Assembly: GCF_019448085.1 (NCBI RefSeq)
Contig: NZ_JAGFNZ010000005.1
Coordinates: 186,001-250,000, forward strand
Length of the DNA: 64,000 bases
From: Caproiciproducens faecalis
Lineage (GTDB): Bacteria; Bacillota; Clostridia; Oscillospirales; Acutalibacteraceae
Direction: 5' to 3'
A program made the translations under genes and the position numbers. This document shows positions 9,708 to 18,275 of this stretch, piece by piece (within the stretch, counting starts at the first letter, position 1; each line of letters begins with the position of its first letter). The notes under the pieces were generated by a model. The model saw only the letters and a list, made by a program, of their open reading frames with translations. It had not been told where the DNA came from and ran no database searches.

Positions 9708-9742
9708 CAGGCTGTGCCATCTGCTGGTGCAGCCTGTTTTTT
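9708..9742 (+). terminator. Intrinsic terminator in the purE leader
   Basis: CAGGCTGTGC and GTGCAGCCTG form a 10-bp stem with two wobbles around a 9-base loop, followed by six T. It stands 25 bases before the purE Shine-Dalgarno and downstream of the presumed operon promoter, so it must be conditionally bypassed if the promoter at 9571 drives the pur genes. Confidence 0.75.
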
Positions 9743-9778
9743 ATCGTCCCGGCCGACAGAAAATGATAGGAGAGTGTA

Positions 9779-10285
9779 ATGATGGCAGATAAAAAAGTAG
9801 CGATCATCATGGGGAGTGACAGTGACTTCCCGGTAGTTTCAGCTGCTGTAAAGCGGCTGAAGATATTGGAAATCCCAATGGAAGTACATGTTATGTCTGC
9901 GCACAGAACGCCGCAGGCGGCCGCAGAATTTTCCGCATCCGCCGCTGAAAACGGATTTGGAGTAATCATTGCGGCGGCGGGCAAAGCTGCGCACTTGGCG
10001 GGGGTACTTGCCGCGCATACCGTTTTACCGGTCATTGGCATTCCGATTAAATCCTCCACTCTCGACGGACTTGATGCTCTTTTGGCAACGGTACAGATGC
10101 CGAGCGGCATCCCCGTAGCGACCGTGGCGATTGACGGGGCGGATAACGCCGCGATTCTGGCGGCTCAGATGCTGGCGCTTTCGGATGAAACGCTTGCAGC
10201 AAAGCTGCGGGCGATGAAGCAGACAATGGCTGAGGGTGTTGCGCAGAAAGATGCGGCGCTTCAGGCAAAAATTCAGGAACTGTGA
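9779..10285 (+). CDS. purE: N5-carboxyaminoimidazole ribonucleotide mutase
   Basis: A 168-residue PurE class I protein. The N-terminal VAIIMGSDSDFP substrate loop and the SAHRTP motif near residue 41 are the active-site signatures. It converts N5-CAIR to CAIR in purine synthesis. AGGAG lies before tandem ATG codons at 9779 and 9782, and either may be used. It is the first gene of the pur operon. The usual clostridial neighbours purC and purF do not follow here. purM comes next after 22 bases. Confidence 0.95.
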   Translation: MMADKKVAIIMGSDSDFPVVSAAVKRLKILEIPMEVHVMSAHRTPQAAAEFSASAAENGFGVIIAAAGKAAHLAGVLAAHTVLPVIGIPIKSSTLDGLDALLATVQMPSGIPVATVAIDGADNAAILAAQMLALSDETLAAKLRAMKQTMAEGVAQKDAALQAKIQEL

Positions 10286-10307
10286 TAAAAATTTTGGAGG
10301 ATAAGAC

Positions 10308-11342
10308 ATGAAAAGCTTTAGCGAAAGTTATAAGGCGGCCGGAGTCGATGTTACCGCCGGATATAAAGCGGTTGAGTTGATGAAAAACCATGTGGCGCGC
10401 ACGAAAATTCCCGGCGTTGTTTCGGGAATCGGCGGGTTCGGCGGGCTGTTTCAGCCGGATCTTTCCGGTATGAACACCCCGTTGTTTGTCAGTGGCACAG
10501 ACGGCGTGGGTACCAAATTAAAAATCGCTTTTTTAATGGACAAGCACGATACGATTGGCATTGACTGTGTTGCCATGTGTGTCAACGACGTCGTTTGCTG
10601 CGGAGCAAAACCGCTCTTTTTCCTGGATTATCTTGCGGTTGGGAAAAATTATCCCGAAAAGATCGAACAGATCGTTTCCGGCGTTGCAGACGGCTGCGTT
10701 CAGTCGGGCTGTGCGCTTGTCGGCGGGGAAACGGCGGAGATGCCCGGTTTTTATCCTGTTGATGAATATGATCTGGCGGGTTTCTCCGTGGGTATGGTAG
10801 ACAGGGACCGTATGATTGACGGAAGTAAAATAGAGGCCGGCGACGTAATTATCGGCCTGCAGTCCAGCGGCGTTCATTCCAACGGCTTTTCGCTGGTACG
10901 AAAAATCTTTAATATCAGCGAAAAAAATATTAATATGCAGATCAATGAATTCGGCCATACTCTTGGAGAAGAGCTTTTGACCCCTACGAAAATATATGTG
11001 AAGCCGGTGCTGGCGCTGATGGAAAAAGTCGGCATCAAGGCAATTTCTCACATTACGGGCGGCGGATTCTTTGAAAATATTCCGCGTATGCTCAAGCCAA
11101 ATACAACGGCTAAAATTGAACTGGCCTCCCTGCCGAAGCTTCCGGTATTTTCTATGATGCAAAGACAGGGGAATATCCCGGATCGTGAAATGTACAATAC
11201 CTTTAATATGGGTATCGGCATGTGCATGGTCGTTCCCAAAGATCAGGCGAACACAGCGGTTGCTGAATTGAATTCCATGGGTGAACATGCCTATGTGATG
11301 GGAAGTGTGGTGACCGGCGAAGAAGGTGTCGTTTTATGCTGA
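10308..11342 (+). CDS. purM: Phosphoribosylformylglycinamidine cyclo-ligase (AIR synthetase)
   Basis: A 344-residue PurM, full length. Features seen are the N-terminal [17 protein letters not shown], the [15 protein letters not shown] metal/ATP segment near residue 62, [11 protein letters not shown] near 139, and [15 protein letters not shown] near 247. It closes the imidazole ring to make AIR. TTGGAGG precedes the ATG. It overlaps purN by seven bases, so translation is probably coupled. Confidence 0.96.
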   Translation: MKSFSESYKAAGVDVTAGYKAVELMKNHVARTKIPGVVSGIGGFGGLFQPDLSGMNTPLFVSGTDGVGTKLKIAFLMDKHDTIGIDCVAMCVNDVVCCGAKPLFFLDYLAVGKNYPEKIEQIVSGVADGCVQSGCALVGGETAEMPGFYPVDEYDLAGFSVGMVDRDRMIDGSKIEAGDVIIGLQSSGVHSNGFSLVRKIFNISEKNINMQINEFGHTLGEELLTPTKIYVKPVLALMEKVGIKAISHITGGGFFENIPRMLKPNTTAKIELASLPKLPVFSMMQRQGNIPDREMYNTFNMGIGMCMVVPKDQANTAVAELNSMGEHAYVMGSVVTGEEGVVLC

Positions 11343-11965
11343 ATATCGCCGTTCTGGTTTCCGGCGGCGGGACAAATCTGCAGGCATTGATTGACGCTCA
11401 GCACCGAGGAGAGATCAGCGGCGGAAAGATTACCCTGGTTTTGTCCGGAAAAGCGGACGCCTTTGCGCTGCATCGTGCGGAAAAAGCAGGGATTCCCACT
11501 GAGGTCTTGCTGAGAAAAAGCTTTTCCGCGCAGGAGGAATATGACCGTTCTCTTCTGGAAATTCTGAGTCGGTACGAAATTGATCTGGTCGTGCTTGCGG
11601 GCTTTATGACCATCATCAGCAATCATGTTGTACGGCACTATGAAAACAAAATTATCAATGTCCATCCGGCTTTGATCCCCTCCTTCTGCGGCGAAGGCTT
11701 TTACGGACTGAAGGTTCATGAAGCGGCACTGGAAAAGGGAGTCAAGGTAACGGGTGCGACGGTGCACTTTGTCAACGAGGTCTGTGACGGAGGCCCGATT
11801 ATTCTGCAAAAGGCGGTAGAAGTTCTGCCGGGGGATACTCCGGAAATCCTTCAGCGCAGGGTAATGGAGCAGGCGGAATGGAAACTGCTGCCCAAAGCGG
11901 TTTCCCTGTTCTGTGAAGGCAGAATTAAAGTAGCCGACGGAAGGGCAACGATTAAGGAGGACTGA
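11336..11965 (+). CDS. purN: Phosphoribosylglycinamide formyltransferase
   Basis: A 209-residue folate-dependent GAR transformylase. It has an N-terminal [15 protein letters not shown] nucleotide-binding loop, the catalytic [11 protein letters not shown] segment around residues 106-116 (catalytic Asn and His), and the [17 protein letters not shown] loop carrying the conserved Asp. It transfers formyl from 10-formyl-THF to GAR. The start ATG overlaps the purM stop. Confidence 0.95.
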   Translation: MLNIAVLVSGGGTNLQALIDAQHRGEISGGKITLVLSGKADAFALHRAEKAGIPTEVLLRKSFSAQEEYDRSLLEILSRYEIDLVVLAGFMTIISNHVVRHYENKIINVHPALIPSFCGEGFYGLKVHEAALEKGVKVTGATVHFVNEVCDGGPIILQKAVEVLPGDTPEILQRRVMEQAEWKLLPKAVSLFCEGRIKVADGRATIKED

Positions 11966-11967
11966 TT

Positions 11968-12675
11968 ATGGAAATACAGAATATAGAAAGCAATCTGGCA
12001 GCCAATCAATATCCGGGACGCGGGATCATTCTCGGAAGAAGTGAGGACGGCCAAAACGCGGTGATCGCGTATTTTATTATGGGGCGCAGTGAAAACAGCC
12101 GCAACCGTGTGTTTGTTGAGGACGGAGAAGGAATCCGCACTCAGGCGTTTGACCCGGATAAACTGAGTGATCCTTCGCTGATTATCTATTCTCCGGTCAG
12201 AGTTTGCGGTGATACCACCATCGTGACAAACGGCGATCAAACCGACACGGTCTACGATTTTTTAAAGGTGGGAAAAACCTTTGAATCTGCGCTGCGCACA
12301 CGCACGTTTGAGCCGGATGAGCCCAATTTCACACCGAGAGTTTCCGGTGTTGTAGAGAAAGATGGAAGTTACCGCCTGTCCATTCTGAAAAGCGCAAATG
12401 GGAATCCTGCTTCTGCTCAGCGCTTTTTCTACGAATACTCTTCTCCCGTCAGCGGGGAAGGACATTTTATCCATACTTACCGGGGGGACGGCAGTCCGCT
12501 TCCTTCCTTTGAAGGGGAGCCGACCCGGGTCGGTATTTCCGGTGATATTGACAGCTTTACGCAAAAGCTTTGGGAACATCTCTTCTTTGACAATAAAGTT
12601 TCTCTTTTTACCAGATTTATCAATCTGAAAACCGGACTGACAGAAACGAGAATTATCAATAAAAATCATGATTAA
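11968..12675 (+). CDS. purO: IMP cyclohydrolase, PurO-type
   Basis: A 235-residue protein that fits the archaeal-type IMP cyclohydrolase (PurO) family. The N-terminal NQYPGRGIILGRSEDG and the following AYFIMGRSENSRNR segment are what I recognise from that family, which closes FAICAR to IMP using an NTN-hydrolase-like fold. Context strongly supports this, because the next gene encodes only the transformylase half of PurH and a separate cyclohydrolase is therefore needed. AAGGAGG overlaps the purN stop region. It is unrelated in sequence to the MGS-like cyclohydrolase domain of ordinary bacterial PurH. Confidence 0.82.
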   Translation: MEIQNIESNLAANQYPGRGIILGRSEDGQNAVIAYFIMGRSENSRNRVFVEDGEGIRTQAFDPDKLSDPSLIIYSPVRVCGDTTIVTNGDQTDTVYDFLKVGKTFESALRTRTFEPDEPNFTPRVSGVVEKDGSYRLSILKSANGNPASAQRFFYEYSSPVSGEGHFIHTYRGDGSPLPSFEGEPTRVGISGDIDSFTQKLWEHLFFDNKVSLFTRFINLKTGLTETRIINKNHD

Positions 12676-12689
12676 TGGAGGGCGCTGAA

Positions 12690-13868
12690 ATGTCAAATGA
12701 GCTTACATTAAAATATGGCTGCAACCCGAATCAGAAGCCGTCGCGCATTTTTATGCAGGATGGCGGTGATCTTCCGATTGAGGTACTCAACGGAAAGCCG
12801 GGCTACATCAATTTTCTGGATGCCTTTAACAGCTGGCAGCTTGTCAAAGAGCTGAAAGCCGCTACAGGCCTGCCTGCTGCAGCTTCATTCAAGCATGTCA
12901 GCCCTGCAGGCGCGGCGGTTGCCGGCAAGCTTTCCGATACGCTGAAAAAGATCTATTTTGTGGACGACCTTGAGCTTTCTCCGTTGGCCAGCGCTTACGC
13001 AATGGCCAGGGGCGCAGACAGAATGTCCTCCTATGGCGACTGGATTGCCCTTTCAGATATCTGCGATAAAGAAACGGCGACTTTGATCGCACGCGAGGTT
13101 TCCGACGGCGTGATTGCTCCGGGCTATACGGACAAAGCGCTGGCCATTCTGAAATCCAAGCGCAAAGGCGGCTACAACATTGTCTCGATTCAGCCGGAAT
13201 ACAAGCCTGCTCCTGTTGAACATAAAGATGTCTTTGGCATTACGTTTGAACAGGGAAGAAATGAAATTTTGATTGATAACAATATGCTTTCGAATGTTAT
13301 TACGCAAAATAAAGAAATTCCTGAAGACGCGAAACGAGACCTGTTGATTTCCCTGATTACCCTGAAGTATACCCAGTCCAATTCCGTCTGCTACGCTAAG
13401 GGCGGACAGGTAATCGGCGTCGGCGCCGGGCAGCAGTCCCGAATCCACTGCACCCGTCTTGCCGGCAACAAAGCGGACATCTGGTATCTGCGGCAGCATC
13501 CGAAGGTGCTTGGCCTGAAATTCAAAGAGGGAATCCGACGTCCTGACCGTGACAACACAATCGACGTCTATATTTCCGACGATTGCATGGACGTATTGGC
13601 GGACGGAATATGGGAGAACTTCTTTGCGGAAAAACCGGAACCGCTTACCCGTGAAGAAAAACGTGCCTGGCTGGATACCATGACAGACGTCGCACTGGGT
13701 TCGGATGCCTTCTTCCCGTTCGGGGACAATATTGAACGTGCTCATAAAAGCGGCGTAAAATATATCGCCCAGCCCGGCGGCTCTATCCGGGACGACAATG
13801 TCATTGATACCTGCAACAAATACGGAATCGCCATGGCCTTTACCGGCATGAGACTGTTCCACCATTAA
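12690..13868 (+). CDS. purH: Stand-alone AICAR transformylase (PurH C-terminal domain only)
   Basis: A 392-residue protein matching only the AICAR formyltransferase domain of PurH. It has YGCNPNQKPS at the start, FKHVSPAGAAV near residue 70 with the catalytic Lys-His pair, and then GVGAGQQSRIHC. The terminal AQPGGSIRDD and AFTGMRLFHH are hallmarks of the family C-terminus. The N-terminal IMP cyclohydrolase (MGS-fold) domain of about 130-190 residues found in ordinary PurH is absent. The ATG at 12690 lies behind GGAGGGC. An upstream ATG at 12675 is only in-frame sequence. It works with the preceding PurO-type protein. Confidence 0.9.
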   Translation: MSNELTLKYGCNPNQKPSRIFMQDGGDLPIEVLNGKPGYINFLDAFNSWQLVKELKAATGLPAAASFKHVSPAGAAVAGKLSDTLKKIYFVDDLELSPLASAYAMARGADRMSSYGDWIALSDICDKETATLIAREVSDGVIAPGYTDKALAILKSKRKGGYNIVSIQPEYKPAPVEHKDVFGITFEQGRNEILIDNNMLSNVITQNKEIPEDAKRDLLISLITLKYTQSNSVCYAKGGQVIGVGAGQQSRIHCTRLAGNKADIWYLRQHPKVLGLKFKEGIRRPDRDNTIDVYISDDCMDVLADGIWENFFAEKPEPLTREEKRAWLDTMTDVALGSDAFFPFGDNIERAHKSGVKYIAQPGGSIRDDNVIDTCNKYGIAMAFTGMRLFHH

Positions 13869-13889
13869 TCAATGTAGGAGCGGATAAAA

Positions 13890-15149
13890 ATGAAGATACT
13901 GGTCATCGGCGGGGGAGGCCGCGAGCATACCATTGTGCGGAAAATTAAAGAAAGTCCGAGAGTGGAAAAGGTTTATTGCGCTCCCGGCAACGGCGGAATT
14001 TCGCGTGACGCTGAGTGTGTGGATATTTCCGTAACAGATATAGATGGAGTAGTTCGGTTTGCGGCGGAGCATCAGATTGATCTGGTTTTTGTCGCCCCGG
14101 ACGATCCGCTTGCCGCCGGGATGGTGGACGCGCTGGAATCGGCGGGGATCCGTGCGTTTGGCCCGCGTGCCAACGCGGCCGTCATTGAAAGCAGCAAGGT
14201 GTTCGCAAAGGATTTGATGAAGAAATATCATATTCCCACCGCGGGATATGAAGTGTTTGACGAACCGCACAAAGCATTGCAATATATTCGGGAAAACAAT
14301 CAATATCCCATCGTCATCAAAGCGGATGGTCTGGCGCTTGGGAAAGGTGTAATCATTGCCGCTGATTATGCGGAAGCTCACGACGCGGTAAAATCCATTA
14401 TGGAAGATAAGGTGTTTGGGTCCTCCGGCAACCGGGTGGTTGTGGAAGAATTTATCACCGGGCCGGAAGTTTCGGTACTGGCGTTCACGGATGGAAAGTC
14501 CCTGAAACCGATGGTTTCCTCAAAAGACCACAAGCGTGCGCTGGATGGAGATAAGGGCCTGAATACCGGCGGAATGGGTACCATCAGCCCGAATCCGTAC
14601 TATTCCGAAGAGATGGCACAGCTGTGTATGAAAACCATCTTTCTGCCCACCGTTGAGGCAATGAACAAAGAGGGCAGAACATTTAAGGGATGCCTGTACT
14701 TCGGCCTGATGCTTACAAAAGACGGGCCGAAGGTGATTGAATATAATTCCCGTTTTGGCGATCCAGAAACACAGGTAGTGCTGCCCCGGCTGAAAACCGA
14801 TTTCGTAGACATTTTGGAGGCAGTCGTGGAGGAACGTCTGGAGTCCCAAACGATCGAGTGGAGTCAGGACGCCTGTGCCTGTGTCGTGATGGCTTCCGGC
14901 GGTTATCCCGGAAAATACGCCAAAGGGATTGAAATCAGCGGCCTTGATGATTTTGGTCAGGTAGAGGGCGCCACCGTTTATCACGCGGGAACACTGTACC
15001 GGGATCATCGGTTTTACACCAACGGCGGTCGGGTACTGGGTGTTACCGCATTAGGCGGTACTCTGGACGAGGCGCTCAAAAAAGCTTACGCAAGTGTAGA
15101 GAAGATCAATTTTGAAGGAGCCCATTACCGGTCTGATATTGGAAAATAA
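13890..15149 (+). CDS. purD: Phosphoribosylamine-glycine ligase (GAR synthetase)
   Basis: A 419-residue ATP-grasp enzyme. The N-terminal ILVIGGGGREHTIV is diagnostic. ATP-grasp elements include IVIKADGLALGKGVI near residue 139 and VVVEEFITGPEVS near 185, and the EYNSRFGDPETQ metal-binding loop lies near 285. It joins glycine to phosphoribosylamine. It is the last gene of the pur operon, closed by a strong terminator. purF, purL, purC, purB and purA are not in this window. Confidence 0.96.
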   Translation: MKILVIGGGGREHTIVRKIKESPRVEKVYCAPGNGGISRDAECVDISVTDIDGVVRFAAEHQIDLVFVAPDDPLAAGMVDALESAGIRAFGPRANAAVIESSKVFAKDLMKKYHIPTAGYEVFDEPHKALQYIRENNQYPIVIKADGLALGKGVIIAADYAEAHDAVKSIMEDKVFGSSGNRVVVEEFITGPEVSVLAFTDGKSLKPMVSSKDHKRALDGDKGLNTGGMGTISPNPYYSEEMAQLCMKTIFLPTVEAMNKEGRTFKGCLYFGLMLTKDGPKVIEYNSRFGDPETQVVLPRLKTDFVDILEAVVEERLESQTIEWSQDACACVVMASGGYPGKYAKGIEISGLDDFGQVEGATVYHAGTLYRDHRFYTNGGRVLGVTALGGTLDEALKKAYASVEKINFEGAHYRSDIGK

Positions 15150-15163
15150 AGAAGCATAACAAA

Positions 15164-15195
15164 AAAGGCGATACGGAATTTTCCGTATCGCCTTT
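15164..15195. terminator. Bidirectional terminator between purD and the minus-strand phe operon
   Basis: AAAGGCGATACGGAA and TTCCGTATCGCCTTT form a 15-bp perfect stem with a two-base spacer, with A and T runs on either side. It serves both convergent transcription units. Confidence 0.85.
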
Positions 15196-15207
15196 CAATT
15201 ATATGCC

Positions 15208-15507
15208 TTATTCTGCGAGTGCCCTTGTTAACCAGGCATCTGCTATATCCATAGCCAGATAAAGTCCATTTTTCTCACTGGACTTTACGATCTGTTTGCG
15301 TGAGCGGATATTCTGATCCGTATACATCAGTTGTACGGTAACCCGGTCGGCAACATCAATATCCTGAACTTTCTTTTTACTTTTGATTTCGAGCTTTACA
15401 ACATATTTATCCTGCATGCTTCCGTAATAAATCACATCACCGGAGCGCACCAACGGCTTTCCCTTGTAGGTAGGAAATTGGGGTGTGCTTTCGTCTAAAT
15501 CATTCAT
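15208..15507 (-). CDS. Conserved hypothetical protein (99 residues)
   Basis: I do not recognise a named family. The protein is soluble and charged, with an acidic N-terminus followed by a beta-rich middle and a helical end (YLAMDIADAWLTRALAE). A YKGKPLVRSGDVIYYGSMQDKY stretch suggests a small beta-barrel-like domain. An AAGGAGG Shine-Dalgarno stands about ten bases before the ATG, so it is very likely translated. It is the last gene downstream of pheS-pheT-ireB on the minus strand, 56 bases after ireB, and ends before a bidirectional terminator. Confidence 0.7.
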   Translation of the reverse strand: MNDLDESTPQFPTYKGKPLVRSGDVIYYGSMQDKYVVKLEIKSKKKVQDIDVADRVTVQLMYTDQNIRSRKQIVKSSEKNGLYLAMDIADAWLTRALAE

Positions 15508-15563
15508 TCGTATGTCGTCCTCCTTCTGTTCAATTCATAAGTGCTTCTGTAGCAGTGCGTGAT

Positions 15564-15809
15564 TTACTCACCTAAATAAGATTTCAACAAGACCTGCAGC
15601 AACTCATCGCGGTCGATTCTGCGAATCAGACTGCGGGCATTATTGTGTGTCGTAATATAAGTCGGATCCTCGGAAAGAATGTAACCGACAATTTGGCTGA
15701 TGGGATTGTATCCTTTTTCTTTCAAAGCATCATATACCAAGGTGAGTGTTTTTCTAATATCCTCTTCACGGTCGGTGCCAAGTGAAAAGGTCATTGTTTT
15801 ATCAAGCAT
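15564..15809 (-). CDS. ireB: IreB family regulatory phosphoprotein (UPF0297/YrzL)
   Basis: An 81-residue protein matching Ire[12 protein letters not shown] at the N-terminus with conserved threonines (Thr5, Thr7), then [24 protein letters not shown] and a terminal [17 protein letters not shown] helix. In Enterococcus IreB is phosphorylated on N-terminal threonines by the PASTA kinase IreK and tunes cell-wall stress and cephalosporin resistance. GGAGGTGTTTCC precedes the ATG at 15809. An earlier in-frame start at 15842 would bypass that site. In many Firmicutes ireB lies near alaS/yrrK, so its place behind pheT here is different. Confidence 0.9.
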   Translation of the reverse strand: MLDKTMTFSLGTDREEDIRKTLTLVYDALKEKGYNPISQIVGYILSEDPTYITTHNNARSLIRRIDRDELLQVLLKSYLGE

Positions 15810-15881
15810 GGAAACACCTCCGATACTGACATCATACAACATACATCCAATAATTTCAAGAACTAATTTGTGAACAGAAGC

Positions 15882-18260
15882 TTACGAACGTAAAATAGCA
15901 CCGGCCTTTTCAAGCTCTTTCATAATTTTTTTCATCGTGGCGGCAATGCGTTCATCCGTCAGCGTACTGTCGCCGGAGCGCAGAATAATGCTGAAGGCAA
16001 CACTCTTTTTGGTGGAATCGATTTGTTCTCCTTTATACACGTCAAAGAGCTTAATCTTCTCCAGCAGGTTTCCAGCTCCCCGCACAATTGCCTTTTCAAG
16101 AGTCAGTACTGGCGTACTGTCCTCACACAGAAGGGCAAGGTCACGGGTTACAGCGGGGAATTTCGGCAGAGGAGTATACGTTTTTTCGGTTTTTGCGTAT
16201 TCGTACATCATATCCACATCCAGCGAGAAGCAGTATACTCGGTCGCTGATGCCATAGTTTTCAGCAACCTTGGGGTGAATCTCTCCGATGATTCCCAGGC
16301 GATTTCCCTCAATGCTCAGTACGGCACAGCGTCCCGGATGATAGCTTGTTTCTTCGAAAGCAGCTTCAATTTCCCAGCCGTATACGCAAAGTTTTTCCAA
16401 AATCTGCTCTGCCATTCCTTTTACGGTAAAGTAATCTGACTGATTGCCGTACATTCCAACGATTAGCTTCGTTTTTTCAATCGGAAGCTTATCCTCGCTG
16501 GTTGGAAGATACTCGCTGGCAAGTTCAAACAGGCATGCGTCCGCGTTGCGGTTATTGTAGTTGCGGGAGAGTACTTCCAGCATAGAGGGCAGGGCGGTCG
16601 TGCGCATAATGCTGGTGTCTTCGCCAAGCGGATTGGAAATGGTGATGGATTTGCGCAGCGGTGAGTTGGCCGGCATTAGGATTTTATCGTAATATTTGGG
16701 ACTGATAAAAGAATAAGTCATGATTTCACTGGCGCCCAGCGCAAGCATGGTGTCGTTGATCGTGTGCTCGAATTTCTGTCTCTCGGAATACTTGCCCTGC
16801 GCGCCGCCGCCCAGCGCGGTACCCGGAATCCTGTTGTAACCGTAAAATCTTGCGATTTCTTCGGCAATATCGGCTTTGTGCTGCAAATCGGGGCGGAAAG
16901 TCGGTACCAGGATATCGTCTCCGTCAAATTCACATTCCAGCTTGCTTAATATCGCTTTCATCTCGTCTGCAGACAGCTGAATGTCAAGGAAGCGGTTGAT
17001 CCACTCCGCGTCCAGCTGGATTCTTCTACGTTCCTTGCTGGAATGGTCGTCCACTATTTTATCATCCAGCACGTCGCCCGCGTCCAGCAGTTCCACCAGT
17101 TCACAGGCGCGTTCCAGCGCGGGAAGGCAGTTGTTGGGATCCAGCCCTTTTTCGTAGCGGGAGGACGCGTCGGTTCTCATTCCCTGGTCTCTGGCAGTTG
17201 TGCGGACGGATGCACCGTTAAAGCAGGCTGACTCAAACACGATGGTGGTGGTGTCGTCAACAATCCCGCTGTATTCGCCGCCCATGACCCCGGCAATGGC
17301 TATCGGCTTGTTTGCATCTGCTATGACCAGATTTTTTACAGTCAGCTTATGCTCCACGCCGTCCAGTGTGGTGATGCTTTCGCCGTCCTTTGCACGGCGC
17401 ACGCGGATTTTGCCTTCCTCAATAAAACGAAGGTCAAAAGAGTGCATCGGCTGGCCGTATTCGAGCATGACATAGTTTGTAATATCAACGATATTGTTGA
17501 TTGGGCGCACGCCCATGGCACGCAGTCTCTCACGCATCCAGCGCGGAGAAGGTTTTACGCGGACATTTTTTACAATGCGAGCGGAGTAAATGGAGCACAG
17601 ATCCGGAGCTTCCACTTTTACGTCCAGCATGTCTGCGCAGGAACCGTGTCCCGCTTTTACCGCCGGGGCGTGTACGCTGAAAGACTTGTGGAAGGTTGCG
17701 GCAGCCTCGCGGGCAAGACCGATGACAGAAAAACAGTCCGGCCTGTTTGACGTAATTTCAAATTCCACCTTGGTATCGTCAAATCCGATTGCTTTGCAGA
17801 TGGGCTCACCCAGAGCGCACTGTTCCTGTATCACAAAGATTCCGTCTTCAATTGCATAGGGGAAATCATGCTTGGTCAGACCAAGTTCACTGAGGGAACA
17901 GAGCATACCGTTGCTTTCCACACCGCGCAGCTTGCCCTTTTTGATTTTTTTGCCGCCGGGCAGAAGGGAATTGTCCATCGCGACCGGCACGATATCGCCG
18001 ACCTTTAAATTCTGCGCCCCTGTTACAATTTGAACCGGTTCACCGGAGCCCGTGTCGATTTGCGTAATCCACATATGGTCGGAGTCCGGATGCTTTTCCA
18101 GCGAAAGCACCTTCCCGACAATCACGTTGTTAATTTCGCTGCCTTCCGTCTCCCAGCCTTCCACTTTTGAGCCGCTCATGGTCATTGCTTCTGTGAAATC
18201 GCGCATCGGCATATCGTCAAGTGTTACAAATTCTTTTAACCATCTCATTGAAAGATTCAT
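15882..18260 (-). CDS. pheT: Phenylalanine-tRNA ligase beta subunit
   Basis: A 792-residue PheT, normal bacterial length. The N-terminal part has MRWLKEFV and a tRNA-binding EMAP/OB domain (about 40-150, with VGKVLSLEKHPDSDHMWI). The B3/B4 editing region with SNRPDCFSVIGLAREAAA lies near 200. The B5 domain (about 400-470) and the catalytic-like core follow, and the C-terminal anticodon-binding FDX-ACB fold (about 700-792) ends the chain. It forms the alpha2-beta2 synthetase with PheS just upstream. AAGGGGG precedes the start, and expression is controlled by the Phe T-box. Confidence 0.96.
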   Translation of the reverse strand: MNLSMRWLKEFVTLDDMPMRDFTEAMTMSGSKVEGWETEGSEINNVIVGKVLSLEKHPDSDHMWITQIDTGSGEPVQIVTGAQNLKVGDIVPVAMDNSLLPGGKKIKKGKLRGVESNGMLCSLSELGLTKHDFPYAIEDGIFVIQEQCALGEPICKAIGFDDTKVEFEITSNRPDCFSVIGLAREAAATFHKSFSVHAPAVKAGHGSCADMLDVKVEAPDLCSIYSARIVKNVRVKPSPRWMRERLRAMGVRPINNIVDITNYVMLEYGQPMHSFDLRFIEEGKIRVRRAKDGESITTLDGVEHKLTVKNLVIADANKPIAIAGVMGGEYSGIVDDTTTIVFESACFNGASVRTTARDQGMRTDASSRYEKGLDPNNCLPALERACELVELLDAGDVLDDKIVDDHSSKERRRIQLDAEWINRFLDIQLSADEMKAILSKLECEFDGDDILVPTFRPDLQHKADIAEEIARFYGYNRIPGTALGGGAQGKYSERQKFEHTINDTMLALGASEIMTYSFISPKYYDKILMPANSPLRKSITISNPLGEDTSIMRTTALPSMLEVLSRNYNNRNADACLFELASEYLPTSEDKLPIEKTKLIVGMYGNQSDYFTVKGMAEQILEKLCVYGWEIEAAFEETSYHPGRCAVLSIEGNRLGIIGEIHPKVAENYGISDRVYCFSLDVDMMYEYAKTEKTYTPLPKFPAVTRDLALLCEDSTPVLTLEKAIVRGAGNLLEKIKLFDVYKGEQIDSTKKSVAFSIILRSGDSTLTDERIAATMKKIMKELEKAGAILRS

Positions 18261-18275
18261 TCTTCTGCGTCCCCC

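Larger units (their letters stand above)
9586..9742 (+). promoter_or_regulatory. Structured purE leader RNA with terminator (putative attenuator or 6S-like RNA)
   Basis: The 157-base leader contains nested complementary segments. ATTAT (9596-9600) pairs with ATAAT (9699-9703), CGGA (9608-9611) with TCCG (9689-9692), GGCG (9612-9615) with CGCC (9680-9683), and TGACAGTA (9623-9630) with TACTGTCA (9667-9674). TTCC (9633-9636) can also pair with GGAA (9652-9655). Together they form a rod-like hairpin with internal loops, followed at once by a separate terminator hairpin. The first arm buries a GGAGG Shine-Dalgarno that serves a small ORF (9622-9702). It matches neither the purine-aptamer nor the ZTP-riboswitch sequence consensus I know. 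Function is inferred only. Confidence 0.45.

Noticed and set aside
9586-9742. purE leader as a purine (G-box) or ZTP riboswitch
   Set aside because: The conserved aptamer cores of these classes were not found, and the arms form a rod rather than a three-way junction.
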